Assembly (NCBI RefSeq): GCF_030657335.1
Contig: NZ_CP131039.1
Coordinates: 558,001 to 622,000 of the forward strand
Reading direction: 5' to 3'
Source: Croceibacterium aestuarii
Lineage (GTDB): Bacteria; Pseudomonadota; Alphaproteobacteria; Sphingomonadales; Sphingomonadaceae
Length of the DNA stretch: 64,000 bases
Shown one piece after another: positions 55,066 through 63,675 of this stretch. Position numbers and translations under genes: made by a program. The notes under the pieces were generated by a model. It saw only the letters and a program-made list of their open reading frames with translations. It did not search any database and was not told the DNA's origin. The stretch's first letter is position 1. The number at the start of each line of letters is the position of its first letter.

Positions 55066-56376
55066 ATGAAGATCGCAATGGTTGGCTCCGGCTACGTCGG
55101 CCTCGTGTCCGGCGCCTGTTTCGCCGATTTTGGGCACGATGTGGTCTGCATCGACAAGGACCAGTCGAAGATCGATCGTCTTCGCGAAGGCGTGATGCCG
55201 ATCTACGAGCCCGGGCTCGACAGCTTGGTCGAAGCGAACGTGAACTCGGGACGTCTGACGTTCACCACCGACCTCGCCGAAGCAATCCACGGCGCGGCCG
55301 CCATCTTCATCGCTGTCGGCACCCCGAGCCGGCGAGGTGATGGACATGCCGACCTTTCGTTCGTGTACGCCGTAGCGCAGGAAATCGGCGAGACGCTGGG
55401 TAACGATGCCGTCGTCGTCACCAAGTCGACGGTCCCCGTCGGCACGGGCGACGAGGTCGAGCGAATTATCGCCGCCAGCGGCTGCAAGCACCGCGTATCG
55501 GTCGTCTCCAACCCCGAATTCCTGCGCGAAGGCGCGGCGATCGGCGACTTCAAGCGGCCCGACCGGATCGTCATCGGCGCCGAGGACGATTTCGCTCGAG
55601 AAACCATGCGCGAGGTCTATCGGCCGCTGTTTCTGAACGAATCTCCGATCCTTTTCGTCAGCCGTCGCAGCTCGGAACTCATAAAGTACGCCGCCAATGC
55701 CTTCCTCGCGACCAAGATCACCTTCATCAACGAGATGGCCGACCTGTGCGAGAAGGTCGGAGCCAACGTGCAGGACGTCTCACGCGGTATCGGCATGGAC
55801 AACCGCATCGGGCCGAAGTTTCTCCACGCCGGCCCGGGCTACGGCGGCTCGTGCTTTCCCAAGGACACGCTCGCGCTGCTCAAGACCGCGGAGGACTACG
55901 ACAGCCCGGTGCGCATCGTCGAGGCGGTGGTGAAGGCCAACGAGAGCCGCAAGCGGGCCATGGGTCGCAAGGTGGTCGAGGCGCTCGGCGGGATGGAAGC
56001 GGCGCGCGGCAAGCAGGTCGCGCTGCTGGGCCTGACCTTCAAGCCGAACACCGACGACATGCGCGATTCGCCGGCCATCGCAGTGGCACAGACCCTCATA
56101 GATGCCGGGGTAACAGTAAAGGCCTACGATCCCGAGGGCATGGAGCTGGCAAAGCCGCTGATGCCACAGGTCGAAATGGCGCAGAGCAGCTATGAAGCGA
56201 TCGAGGGCGCCGACGCGGTGGTCATCGTCACCGAGTGGGACGCCTTCCGCGCGCTCGACCTCAAGCGGGTGAAGGACCTGGCCAGGGCCCCCCTGCTCGT
56301 CGACTTGCGCAACATCTACCGTCCAGACGACGTGCGTTCGGCGGGCTTCACCTACGTGAGCATCGGACGCAACTGA
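55066..56376 (+). CDS. ugd: UDP-glucose 6-dehydrogenase
   Basis: Oxidises UDP-glucose to UDP-glucuronic acid with two NAD. The 436 residues have MKIAMVGSGYVGLVSGACF, STVPVGTGDEVERI, SNPEFLREGAAIGDFKRPDR, the catalytic Cys in GYGGSCFPKDTLAL, and LLGLTFKPNTDDMRDSPA. The ATG at 55066 fits the usual N-terminus; a longer in-frame extension is unlikely. With the epimerase at 52787 it can supply GlcA and GalA residues to the polymer. Confidence 0.95.
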   Translation: MKIAMVGSGYVGLVSGACFADFGHDVVCIDKDQSKIDRLREGVMPIYEPGLDSLVEANVNSGRLTFTTDLAEAIHGAAAIFIAVGTPSRRGDGHADLSFVYAVAQEIGETLGNDAVVVTKSTVPVGTGDEVERIIAASGCKHRVSVVSNPEFLREGAAIGDFKRPDRIVIGAEDDFARETMREVYRPLFLNESPILFVSRRSSELIKYAANAFLATKITFINEMADLCEKVGANVQDVSRGIGMDNRIGPKFLHAGPGYGGSCFPKDTLALLKTAEDYDSPVRIVEAVVKANESRKRAMGRKVVEALGGMEAARGKQVALLGLTFKPNTDDMRDSPAIAVAQTLIDAGVTVKAYDPEGMELAKPLMPQVEMAQSSYEAIEGADAVVIVTEWDAFRALDLKRVKDLARAPLLVDLRNIYRPDDVRSAGFTYVSIGRN

Positions 56377-56398
56377 CCACGACAGGGGCTAAACGCAT

Positions 56399-56986
56399 TC
56401 ACTCGGCCGGCGGCTTGGCTAGGTCGGCGTTGTTGTCGGGGTTGACCGCGTTGTCGGCGCCGGCGGCAGCGGCGGCTTCGTCCTCGCGCTTCAGCCGCGC
56501 CTCATATTCCTTCTCGATCTGTTCGACCCGGGCCTGCGTCGCCGCGGCCTCCTCGTCGATCGTCGAGAGGCGCTCCTCGCGCGCCTTGGCGACCAGCTCG
56601 GCCATCTTGACCGAATTGCCGTGCTTCTTTTCCTCGTAGGCCGCCTCGATCATTTTCGCGGTGCAGCCAAGCTCGCTGCCGAGCCCGACCGTCGAACACG
56701 ACAACGGGCCGAAGTCGCCCACCGCTTCGAAGGACTTGACGCGATTGGTCCATGGCACGTCTTCGGGACTGTCGCTCTGCCTGAGGTCGGGCGGAATGCG
56801 ATAGCGTTCGCTCTCGTCGAGGCGGGCGCAGACGGTGATCTCGTCGCCCGTCGACACGGGGCATTCGTCGTCGCCGTAGATGATCAGCTGGTTGATCTTC
56901 TCGCCGTCATTGTCCTGCGCGGCGGCGGGAACGGAAGCGAAGGCGCTTGCGGCAGCCAGCGCGGCGAGAACGGTCAGGGCTTTCAT
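56399..56986 (-). CDS. Secreted hypothetical protein with a charged coiled-coil end
   Basis: A 195-residue protein with a signal peptide (MKALTVLAALAAASAFASV ... AAAQ, cleavage near residue 23), hence periplasmic. The middle contains IIYGDDECPVSTGDEITVCARLDE with two Cys, then FGPLSCSTVGLGSELGCTA with two more, and residues about 125-175 form a charged helix (AREERLSTIDEEAAATQARVEQIEKEYEARLKRE), probably a coiled coil. ATG at 56986 has AAGGA nine bases upstream. The CPVSTGDEITVCAR stretch is common in sphingomonad secreted proteins; the role is unknown. Confidence 0.75.
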   Translation of the reverse strand: MKALTVLAALAAASAFASVPAAAQDNDGEKINQLIIYGDDECPVSTGDEITVCARLDESERYRIPPDLRQSDSPEDVPWTNRVKSFEAVGDFGPLSCSTVGLGSELGCTAKMIEAAYEEKKHGNSVKMAELVAKAREERLSTIDEEAAATQARVEQIEKEYEARLKREDEAAAAAGADNAVNPDNNADLAKPPAE

Positions 56987-57112
56987 CGTCGGTATTCCTT
57001 CAAGCAAGCGGGCGGCATTGAGCACGGCGCGGCGTGAACTGCATATGAAGCGGCACGCCGATGCACGCCAGTCCCGCTATAGAAAGCGCCCCCGCGAGGG
57101 CCTTGTTCCGCG

Positions 57113-57640
57113 TCAAATCTTCTCGGACAGGCGGATCGCCGCGCGGCAGCCGAAGCGGATCGCTGCCGAGAGCAGCGGATAGCCCGGCGCGCGCTCGGCC
57201 CCCGCAGCAAGCGCCGTCTCGCGGTGCGTCTGTTCGTCGGCGCGGAAATCGGCGATCATTCCGGCCAGTTCCGGATCGTGATCGTCGGTTCCCTCAGCCC
57301 CCTCGAGCTCGTCGAGCTGGCGCGTATAGTGCCGGTCGATCTCTTCCTCGATCGCCGCGGTGCAGGCCATCGCCGCTTCGGGACCGATAAGTGCCGTCGC
57401 TGCGCCCAGCGCATAGCCGGCGACGGCCCAGAACGGTTGCAGCGCGGTCGGACGGGTGCCGCGCCGGGCCATCAGCGCGTTAAATTTCGCGAGGTGTACC
57501 GCTTCCTGTTCGGCCATGGCGCGAATCTCGGCCGAATCCGGCCCCCGATCGCCCATGACCGCCAGTTGCCCGGCGTAGATGCGGGTGGCCCCGTATTCTC
57601 CGGCCTGATCGACGCGAATCATCGCGGCGCGATCGGTCAT
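57113..57640 (-). CDS. coq7: Demethoxyubiquinone hydroxylase (Coq7 di-iron protein)
   Basis: Hydroxylates demethoxyubiquinone in ubiquinone synthesis. The 175-residue protein has the ferritin-like di-iron ligands in two ExxH motifs: RVDQAGEYGA (Glu), EQEAVHLAKF (Glu-x2-His), EEEIDRHY (Glu) and DEQTHRE (Glu/His). Start overlaps the dsbB stop (ATGA), so the ubiquinone enzyme and the quinone-dependent DsbB are translated together. Confidence 0.93.
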   Translation of the reverse strand: MTDRAAMIRVDQAGEYGATRIYAGQLAVMGDRGPDSAEIRAMAEQEAVHLAKFNALMARRGTRPTALQPFWAVAGYALGAATALIGPEAAMACTAAIEEEIDRHYTRQLDELEGAEGTDDHDPELAGMIADFRADEQTHRETALAAGAERAPGYPLLSAAIRFGCRAAIRLSEKI

Positions 57641-58107
57641 GCGGATTTCCTTCCCAGCAAAGCGAAGATCGCGATCGCCGAAGCGGTCGAAATGAGGAAG
57701 TTATAGCCCGCCAGCGAGATGCCGAGCAGCGACCACTGCACCTCGTCGCAGCGCACGAGCGGGGCATTGAGGATCGCCTCCATCGCGTTTCCACCGCGCG
57801 CTGCGGCGGTATTGCTGCAAGCGGTCAGCCCCTCCCACCAGTCGTATTCAACCCCGGCGTGGTAGGCGCCAATCAGGCCCGAGGTAAGTATTCCTCCAGC
57901 GGCGAGCGCGATCCACACGCGCTTGTACGGGAGGAACAGCGATAGCGCGGCGAGCGCAAAGGCCGCGAAGTGCGGCCAGCGCTGCCACCAGCACATCTCG
58001 CAAGGGTAGAGCCCGAAGCCGTACTGGCCGAGGTAGGCTCCGCCCAGAAGCAGCAGCGGTATGCCGAACGCAAGGCGCTGTGCAAGCCGGTCGGAAGGGG
58101 ACAGCAT
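57637..58107 (-). CDS. dsbB: Disulfide bond formation protein B
   Basis: A 156-residue inner-membrane protein with four hydrophobic helices. The first redox pair is the C-x-x-C in LYPCEMCWWQRWPH; the second pair lies in the periplasmic loop (TACSN ... LVRCDEVQ). DsbB reoxidises DsbA by passing electrons to ubiquinone, and it sits directly before coq7 for ubiquinone synthesis. No dsbA is present in the window. Confidence 0.93.
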   Translation of the reverse strand: MLSPSDRLAQRLAFGIPLLLLGGAYLGQYGFGLYPCEMCWWQRWPHFAAFALAALSLFLPYKRVWIALAAGGILTSGLIGAYHAGVEYDWWEGLTACSNTAAARGGNAMEAILNAPLVRCDEVQWSLLGISLAGYNFLISTASAIAIFALLGRKSA

Positions 58108-58118
58108 CGGCCTTTAGC

Positions 58119-59453
58119 TCAGCGATGCGCCGTCGTGACGCCGGCAGTGCGCTTCAGCGTCTTGATCGCATAGTCGAGCTGGAAGTCCTCCACGCCCTCC
58201 TTCTCAAGCTCGGCGGCGGTCGCGGTAAAGCGGGGATCCTGCTTGGTATCGCTTTCCAGCGCCTTGTCGTCGAGACCGGCCTCGTTGACGAGGTGGCGCT
58301 TGAGGTCGCTCTCGCGGTAGGAATACTTGGCGCGCAGCGCGGCGTCGGGATCGGACAGTTGCGGTACGCGAATGTCGGGTTCGATCCCGCCCTCCTGCAC
58401 CGAGCGGCCCGATGGCGTGTAGTATCGCGCCGTGGTCAGCTTGAGCGCGCTGTCGCGGCTCAGCGGCAGCAACGACTGCACGCTGCCCTTGCCGAAGCTG
58501 CGCTCTCCCATGATCAGCGCGCGGTGCTGGTCCTGCAGCGCGCCGGCGACGATCTCGCTGGCGGAGGCGGTGCCGGCGTCGATCAGGACGATAATCGGGA
58601 TACCGGCGGCAGCGTCGCCGCGAAACACCGATTCGGCGTCGTAATAGACGGTGTCGCGCCGCGTGCGGCCGCGCTGCGAAACGATGGCGCCCTTGTCGAG
58701 GAACAGATCGCTCAGCGCGACCGCCTCGTCGAGCGAGCCGCCGGGATTGCGCCGCAGGTCGAGAACCAGGCCGCCGAGCCGCCCCGCAGCCTGCTGGCGC
58801 AGCGCGCGCAGCGCGTTGTTGACGTCGTTGCCGACATCGCGGCTGAACTCGTTGACGCTGATGTAGCCGATGTTGCCGGCCTTCAAATCGGAGGTCACGG
58901 GCTCGAGCTCGATCACGCCGCGGGTTACCGTCACATCGAACGGTGCGTCGCGGCCCGCGCGCACCACCGACAGCCGTACCGTGGAGCCGGCCGGTCCGCG
59001 CATCTGCTCGACCGCATCGTCGAGTTCGAGGCCGTAGATGAGCTTGCCGTCGATGTGAGTGATGAAATCGCCCGCCTTGATGCCGGCCTTGTCCGCCGGA
59101 CTGCCCTTGAACGGGGAGACCACCTTCACCGCACCCTCATCCATCTGCACCGAAATGCCGAGGCCCTGGTAGTTGCCGTCGATCATCGTCGTCAGGCGTT
59201 CGAAGCTGGCGCCCTCGAGATAGGCCGAATGCGGATCGAGCGCCGCAAGCATGCCGTCGATCGCGCCCTTGATCAGCACTTTGTCGTCGACCGGCTCGAC
59301 ATAGCTGGTCTTGATCCGCTGGTACGTGGCAAAGAACTTGGCGAACTCCGGCGAGAGCGCACTGTCGACCTGGGCATAGCCGGCGGTGGTGGCAGGCAGC
59401 AGGGCAACTGCGGTCAGCAGGGCGGCAGCGCGCAAGTGGGGAACGAATTTCAT
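58119..59453 (-). CDS. S41 C-terminal processing peptidase (Ctp family)
   Basis: A 444-residue periplasmic protease. Signal peptide (residues 1-27), PDZ domain (about residues 90-175: SPFKGSPADKAGIKAGDFITHIDG) and the tail-specific protease domain with the Ser nucleophile in DAGTASASEIVAGALQD and the base Lys in SFGKGSVQSLLPL. Probably processes envelope proteins or peptidoglycan enzymes. ATG at 59453 with GAGGA seven bases before. It lies downstream of an EnvC-like murein hydrolase activator, a familiar pairing. Confidence 0.93.
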   Translation of the reverse strand: MKFVPHLRAAALLTAVALLPATTAGYAQVDSALSPEFAKFFATYQRIKTSYVEPVDDKVLIKGAIDGMLAALDPHSAYLEGASFERLTTMIDGNYQGLGISVQMDEGAVKVVSPFKGSPADKAGIKAGDFITHIDGKLIYGLELDDAVEQMRGPAGSTVRLSVVRAGRDAPFDVTVTRGVIELEPVTSDLKAGNIGYISVNEFSRDVGNDVNNALRALRQQAAGRLGGLVLDLRRNPGGSLDEAVALSDLFLDKGAIVSQRGRTRRDTVYYDAESVFRGDAAAGIPIIVLIDAGTASASEIVAGALQDQHRALIMGERSFGKGSVQSLLPLSRDSALKLTTARYYTPSGRSVQEGGIEPDIRVPQLSDPDAALRAKYSYRESDLKRHLVNEAGLDDKALESDTKQDPRFTATAAELEKEGVEDFQLDYAIKTLKRTAGVTTAHR

Positions 59454-59546
59454 CAGCCGGTCCTCGTGGGTGTTGGCGCAGCTTGTATCGCGCACCGCCG
59501 GTTAATGCCAGATGAGGCGTCGGCCGGGTTTGCGGGCGGCACGTCC

Positions 59547-60764
59547 TCAGCCGACAAATTGCAGCGGATTGACCGGCTCGCCGCCGCGGCGCAGTTCGAG
59601 CGCGATGGTCGGGCGGCCCGGTCCGGCGACGCCCAGCGGAGCCCCACCTACGAGTGTGGCCCCAACTTCGACATCGATCCGCGCGAGCCCGGTCACCAGG
59701 CTGGTCCAGCCGCCGTCGTGCTCGATGATCACGATTCGGCCATAGCCGCGATAGGGACCGGCAAAGACAACGCGCCCGGCGGCCGGTGAGACGACCTGCG
59801 CCCCGGCGCGGGGAGCCAGCGTCAGCGCGCTGCTCGGCCCCGCCGGCGAGGGCGCGCCGAAGCCGCTGACAGTGCGACCGGTGACAGGAAGGTAATAGGG
59901 CGATGGCGGGCTCCCGGTGGCTGCATCGCGGGACGCAGCGGCGGGCTCGGGCACGGCATCGTTGCGCGCCAGCTCCGGCGCGGGCGGACGCAACACCGGG
60001 CCCGGCAAGGCGGCGAGACGGCGGCGGAGGTCGCCCGCCATGTCGAGTTGGCCGACGAGGCTGTCGAGATCGCGGGCCTGCTCGGCCAGCGCCAGAGCGC
60101 GCTCCGCCTCGCGCGCGGCGTTTCCGCCAGCCTCGCGCGAGGCGAGCCGCTGGCGCGTTTCCAGCGCAGCGAGCTCCGCGCGGCGCGTATCGTAGTTCTC
60201 CTGTTCGCTGCGCAAGACCGCGGCGGCCTGGACCGCCTGCTGGCGCAGCGCGCGGCTGCGCGCGAGCCGGGCGCGCAGGCCAGCCGTCTGCCGCTGCACC
60301 GTGGGGACGGCGCTCGACAGCAGGGCCCGAGTATAGACGATGTCGCGCACCGAACCGGGCCGCAGGATCGCGAGCGCCGCGGGACGGCGCGAAAACTGCT
60401 GCAAGGCCGCGGTCAGCCTGACCAGCGGCCCTTGCTGGTGGCCGAGTTCCTCGCGCAGCGCAGCGCGTTCGCGGTCGACCAGCTTGATCCGCGCTTCGGC
60501 GGCGGCGATCCCGGCCTCGGCTTGCTGGACGCGCGCGGCCAGTGCGGCGGCCTCGCGGCGGGTCTTGTCGGCGGCCTGTGTTGCGCGCGCCGCCTCCGCC
60601 TCGAGCCGTTTGCTGCGTTCCTCCGCCAGTTTTCGTTCGGTCAGCGCCTGGCGCAGCGCTTCGCGCGTCTCGCCCGGATCGTCGAACAGCGGCGTAGCGC
60701 CGTAGGCCGCCGCACCGAGTACGGCAGCCGAGACAAGGGCCAGGATCAAGACCGCACGCGTCAT
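59547..60764 (-). CDS. EnvC-like murein hydrolase activator (degenerate M23 domain)
   Basis: A 405-residue protein: N-terminal hydrophobic export/anchor segment (residues 1-22), a long coiled coil (about residues 30-245) and a C-terminal LytM domain (about residues 295-405; VSPAAGRVVFAGPYRGYG, IIEHDGGWTSLVTGL). The zinc ligands of active M23 enzymes are not evident: no His at the start of the domain and no H-x-H near the end, where ALELRRGG stands instead. Such degenerate proteins activate amidases during division. Next to S41 and rlmH. Confidence 0.88.
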   Translation of the reverse strand: MTRAVLILALVSAAVLGAAAYGATPLFDDPGETREALRQALTERKLAEERSKRLEAEAARATQAADKTRREAAALAARVQQAEAGIAAAEARIKLVDRERAALREELGHQQGPLVRLTAALQQFSRRPAALAILRPGSVRDIVYTRALLSSAVPTVQRQTAGLRARLARSRALRQQAVQAAAVLRSEQENYDTRRAELAALETRQRLASREAGGNAAREAERALALAEQARDLDSLVGQLDMAGDLRRRLAALPGPVLRPPAPELARNDAVPEPAAASRDAATGSPPSPYYLPVTGRTVSGFGAPSPAGPSSALTLAPRAGAQVVSPAAGRVVFAGPYRGYGRIVIIEHDGGWTSLVTGLARIDVEVGATLVGGAPLGVAGPGRPTIALELRRGGEPVNPLQFVG

Positions 60765-60770
60765 CGCCGG

Positions 60771-61193
60771 CTACCCTGCCCGATGATAGGGATGGCCGGC
60801 AAGGATCGAGGTGGCGCGAAAGAGCTGCTCGAGCAGCATCGCCCGGGCCAGCAGGTGCGGCCAGGTGGCCGACCCGAAGGCGAGCAACAGATCGGCCTCT
60901 GCGCGCTCCGCATCCGAATGGCCGTCGGCCGCACCGAGCACGAAGCGGCATTCGCGGATCCCTCCGTCCCGCCATTTTTCCAGTTGTCCGGCAAGCTGCT
61001 CGGAAGACAGGTCCCGGCCCTTCTCGTCGAGCAGGACAGTGCGAAATGGCGCTTGCGGCTCCGCGACGCGCCCGCCGGTCTCCGGCAGTTCGGTCAGCTT
61101 GACCGGCCAGGTCAGCCGCTTCTCGTAACGCGCCACGAGTTCGGCCTCGGGCGTACGGGCAATCTTGCCGCGGGCGATGACATGGAGGAGCAT
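60771..61193 (-). CDS. rlmH: 23S rRNA (pseudouridine-1915 N3)-methyltransferase
   Basis: A SPOUT-fold methyltransferase acting on helix 69 of the ribosome. The 140 residues include VLLDEKGRDLSSEQLAGQL, FVLGAADGHSDAERAEADLLLAFGSATWPH and the C-terminal LLEQLFRATSILAGHPYHR. Only six bases separate its stop from the start of the EnvC-like gene. Same strand as rsfS upstream, a common pair; 242 bases lie between them. Confidence 0.94.
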   Translation of the reverse strand: MLLHVIARGKIARTPEAELVARYEKRLTWPVKLTELPETGGRVAEPQAPFRTVLLDEKGRDLSSEQLAGQLEKWRDGGIRECRFVLGAADGHSDAERAEADLLLAFGSATWPHLLARAMLLEQLFRATSILAGHPYHRAG

Positions 61194-61435
61194 TGTGTTC
61201 TCTTAGCCTGAAACGCCGGCGGGGCCATCCGGCCTTTGGCGTTACTCGCGGCTCGGCTCGGCTTCGCTGCGGGCGCGCGTTCGTGCCTCGATGCCGCAAC
61301 GGGGAAGGCCGAGGCTTCCCCTAGCGCCGGTTCGTTCGGCGACGAGCCGACCGCAAGGCCGCCCGCCGGTGCCCCGCAGCAAAGCGGCGGGATCCGCATC
61401 GAGGACGCGCGCCCGGATGGGCGCGCGCGAAGAAA

Positions 61436-61843
61436 CTAGGCGTTGCCGGCCAGCGCGGCGCCGTCCTCTCCGAAGCCCCACATCCTCTCGAGGTTGTAGA
61501 AGCTGCGCACTTCGGGGCGGAACAAGTGAACGACCACGTCGCCGGCGTCGATCAGCACCCAGTCGGCGGCGGGAAGACCCTCGATGCGCGGGGAGCCCTG
61601 CCCGGCCTTCTTAAGACGCTCGGCCAGTTTCGTGGCGATAGCCGCGACCTGGCGCGTCGAGCGCCCCGAAGCCACGATCATGTAGTCGGCGATGCTGGAC
61701 TTTCCCTCGAGAGGGATGGTCACGATGTCCTGTGCCTGGTCGTCCTCGAGACTTTCGAGAACCGAATTGAGCAATTCGTCAGCAGGCATGCGGACGGGGT
61801 TGGCAATGCCGGCAGCGGCCGGCGCGACCTGCGCAGGTGTCAT
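61436..61843 (-). CDS. rsfS: Ribosomal silencing factor RsfS
   Basis: Binds ribosomal protein L14 and blocks subunit joining under nutrient limitation. The 135 residues contain DDQAQDIVTIPLEGKSSIADYMIVASGRSTRQV and WVLIDAGDVVVHLFRPEVRSFYNLERMW, the conserved core and end of the family. The first 18 residues are a poorly conserved extension; ATG at 61789 is another possible start. 54 bases downstream of nadD, as in many bacteria. Confidence 0.93.
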   Translation of the reverse strand: MTPAQVAPAAAGIANPVRMPADELLNSVLESLEDDQAQDIVTIPLEGKSSIADYMIVASGRSTRQVAAIATKLAERLKKAGQGSPRIEGLPAADWVLIDAGDVVVHLFRPEVRSFYNLERMWGFGEDGAALAGNA

Positions 61844-61897
61844 TGCAGCAGTGTATGCTCCTGGATCGGGGAATGGCCGGCCCGGGCGCGGCTTGCC

Positions 61898-62560
61898 TCA
61901 TGTGGCAGCCGGTCCGGAAGAATCGGATATGAGACTATGCGTAACCGCATCGCGCGGCGCCGGGCCGGAAAACCTCTTGGCCCAATCGGGATCCGACTGG
62001 CGAAGCCTGGTCGCCGAACGCGGATCGGGATCGAAACGCAGTACTATCAGCGCCGGGGCGCTCCATTCCATCCGGTTTTTCAATCCGGCCGCGGGCAACC
62101 GGTAGCGCCGCAGCCAGGCCATCGCGGGGCTCGCGAAAGCCTCGGCATCATACCCCGGACGAGCGATGACCGCAATCGGCATCGTCCTCGCTATGGCGCG
62201 CCAGTCCTTCCACCGGTGGAATTGGGCGAGATTGTCGGACCCCATCAGCCACAAGAAACGGCGTTTCGGATAGCGTCGCTTGAGCGCGCGAAGCGTGTCG
62301 ACGGTAAAGCGCGTGCCGAATTCGCGCTCGATAGCGGTCACCCTGATCGGCGCCCGTCGCGCCTGCGCCCGGGCCGAACGCACGCGAGCGGCGAGCGGGC
62401 CGATGTCCTTGCGCGGCTTGAGCGGATTGCCTGGCGAAACCAGCCACCAGACGTCATCGAGCCCCAGGGCATCGATGGCGAACAGCGAAATTCGCCGGTG
62501 CCCGCCGTGGGCCGGGTTGAAGCTCCCGCCGAGCAGGCCGGTCAGCGGGCCGCCGGCCAT
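61898..62560 (-). CDS. nadD: Nicotinate-nucleotide adenylyltransferase
   Basis: Makes deamido-NAD from nicotinate mononucleotide and ATP. The 220 residues show the nucleotidyltransferase motif GGSFNPAHGGHRRIS (HxGH-like) near residue 12, WWLVSPGNPLKP, FTVDTLRALKRRYP, and WLMGSDNLAQFHRWKDW. Starts on the last base of the aldo/keto reductase stop (TAATG). Standard order nadD-rsfS-rlmH. Confidence 0.94.
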   Translation of the reverse strand: MAGGPLTGLLGGSFNPAHGGHRRISLFAIDALGLDDVWWLVSPGNPLKPRKDIGPLAARVRSARAQARRAPIRVTAIEREFGTRFTVDTLRALKRRYPKRRFLWLMGSDNLAQFHRWKDWRAIARTMPIAVIARPGYDAEAFASPAMAWLRRYRLPAAGLKNRMEWSAPALIVLRFDPDPRSATRLRQSDPDWAKRFSGPAPRDAVTHSLISDSSGPAAT

Positions 62561-63600
62561 TACGAGCTGGAGCTTTCGCGCGCCTTGCCGCCGCTGCGAT
62601 AAGTGCCCTGCCGTTCGAGCATCCAGCCGGGATATTCGGGTGCCAGCGCGCTCGCCGCGTTGAGCTTGCTCATGTCCTCCTCGGTCAGGTCGACATCGAC
62701 CGAGCCGAGATTGTCTTCGAGCTGGTCGGCCCGCTTGGCGCCGACGATAACGGTCGAGACGGCCGGCTGCTTGAGCAGCCATGCCAGCGCGACCTGCGCC
62801 ACCGTGCAGCCGCGCGCCTTTGCCACGTCGCGCATCACGTCGATCACGTCGAATCCCTTGTCCTTGTCGACAGGCGGAAAATCGAAGTTCGCCCGCCGGC
62901 CTTCGCCCTCGCTGTCGCGCGTATACTTGCCCGACAGGAAGCCGCCGGCGAGCGGACTCCACACCATCAGCCCCATTCTCTCGCTTTCCAGCAACGGCAC
63001 GATTTCCCGCTCGAGATCGCGCCCGGCGAGCGAGTAATAGGCCTGCAGCGAGACGAACGTCTCGAGGTTCTTGAGCTCGGAAATGCCGAGCGACTTCATG
63101 ATCTGCCAGGCGGCCCAGTTGCTGACCCCGACATAGCGCGCCCGGCCCGACTTCACGATCGCGTCGAGCCCGCGCAGCGTCTCCTCGATCGGGGTCGCCG
63201 GGTCCCAGCCGTGGATCTGGTAGAGATCGACGTAATCGAGCCCGAGCCGATCGAGACTGGCGTCGATCTGCGCCAGCAGGTGGTGGCGCGAGGCGCCGCG
63301 GTCGTTGACCCCCTCGCCCATCGGCCCGAGCGCCTTGGTGGCGACGATCACCTCGGAACGGGTGACGCCGATATCCTTGAGCGCCTGCCCGGTCATCTTC
63401 TCCGACAGCCCGTTCGAGTAGACGTTGGCGGTGTCGAGGAAATTGACCCCGGCATCCAGAGCCTGCTTGACCAGCGCAGTCGCCCCGTCCTGCTCGACAT
63501 CGGCGATCGCGGTCCACATCCCCGCGCCGCCGAAGGTCATGGTGCCCAGGCACAGTTCGGAAACGAACAGGCCGGTGTTGCCGAGATTGTTATAGCGCAT
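62560..63600 (-). CDS. Aldo/keto reductase
   Basis: A 346-residue NADPH-dependent TIM-barrel oxidoreductase. It shows LGNTGLFVSELCLGTMTFGG, DTANVYSNGLSEKMTG with catalytic Asp and Tyr, VATKALGPMG with the Lys, LYQIHGWDPATPIEETL with the His, and IVGAKRADQLEDNLG at the cofactor site. The fold and catalytic tetrad are present; the substrate is not predictable. The last residues are Ser-rich. A second related gene lies just upstream on the same strand. Confidence 0.9.
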   Translation of the reverse strand: MRYNNLGNTGLFVSELCLGTMTFGGAGMWTAIADVEQDGATALVKQALDAGVNFLDTANVYSNGLSEKMTGQALKDIGVTRSEVIVATKALGPMGEGVNDRGASRHHLLAQIDASLDRLGLDYVDLYQIHGWDPATPIEETLRGLDAIVKSGRARYVGVSNWAAWQIMKSLGISELKNLETFVSLQAYYSLAGRDLEREIVPLLESERMGLMVWSPLAGGFLSGKYTRDSEGEGRRANFDFPPVDKDKGFDVIDVMRDVAKARGCTVAQVALAWLLKQPAVSTVIVGAKRADQLEDNLGSVDVDLTEEDMSKLNAASALAPEYPGWMLERQGTYRSGGKARESSSS

Positions 63601-63675
63601 GTGGGGAGGTCCTCTGTTGAGCGATCGGGGCCCGCTATCTGGGGGCGCGCGGCGGCCCGACAAGCGTCGGGCCGC

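Noticed and set aside
61406-61427. Strong GC hairpin between rlmH and rsfS, considered as a terminator
   Set aside because: There is no T-rich run on either strand after the stem. The rest of the 242-base interval (61194-61435) shows no coding frame, tRNA or repeat that I could support.
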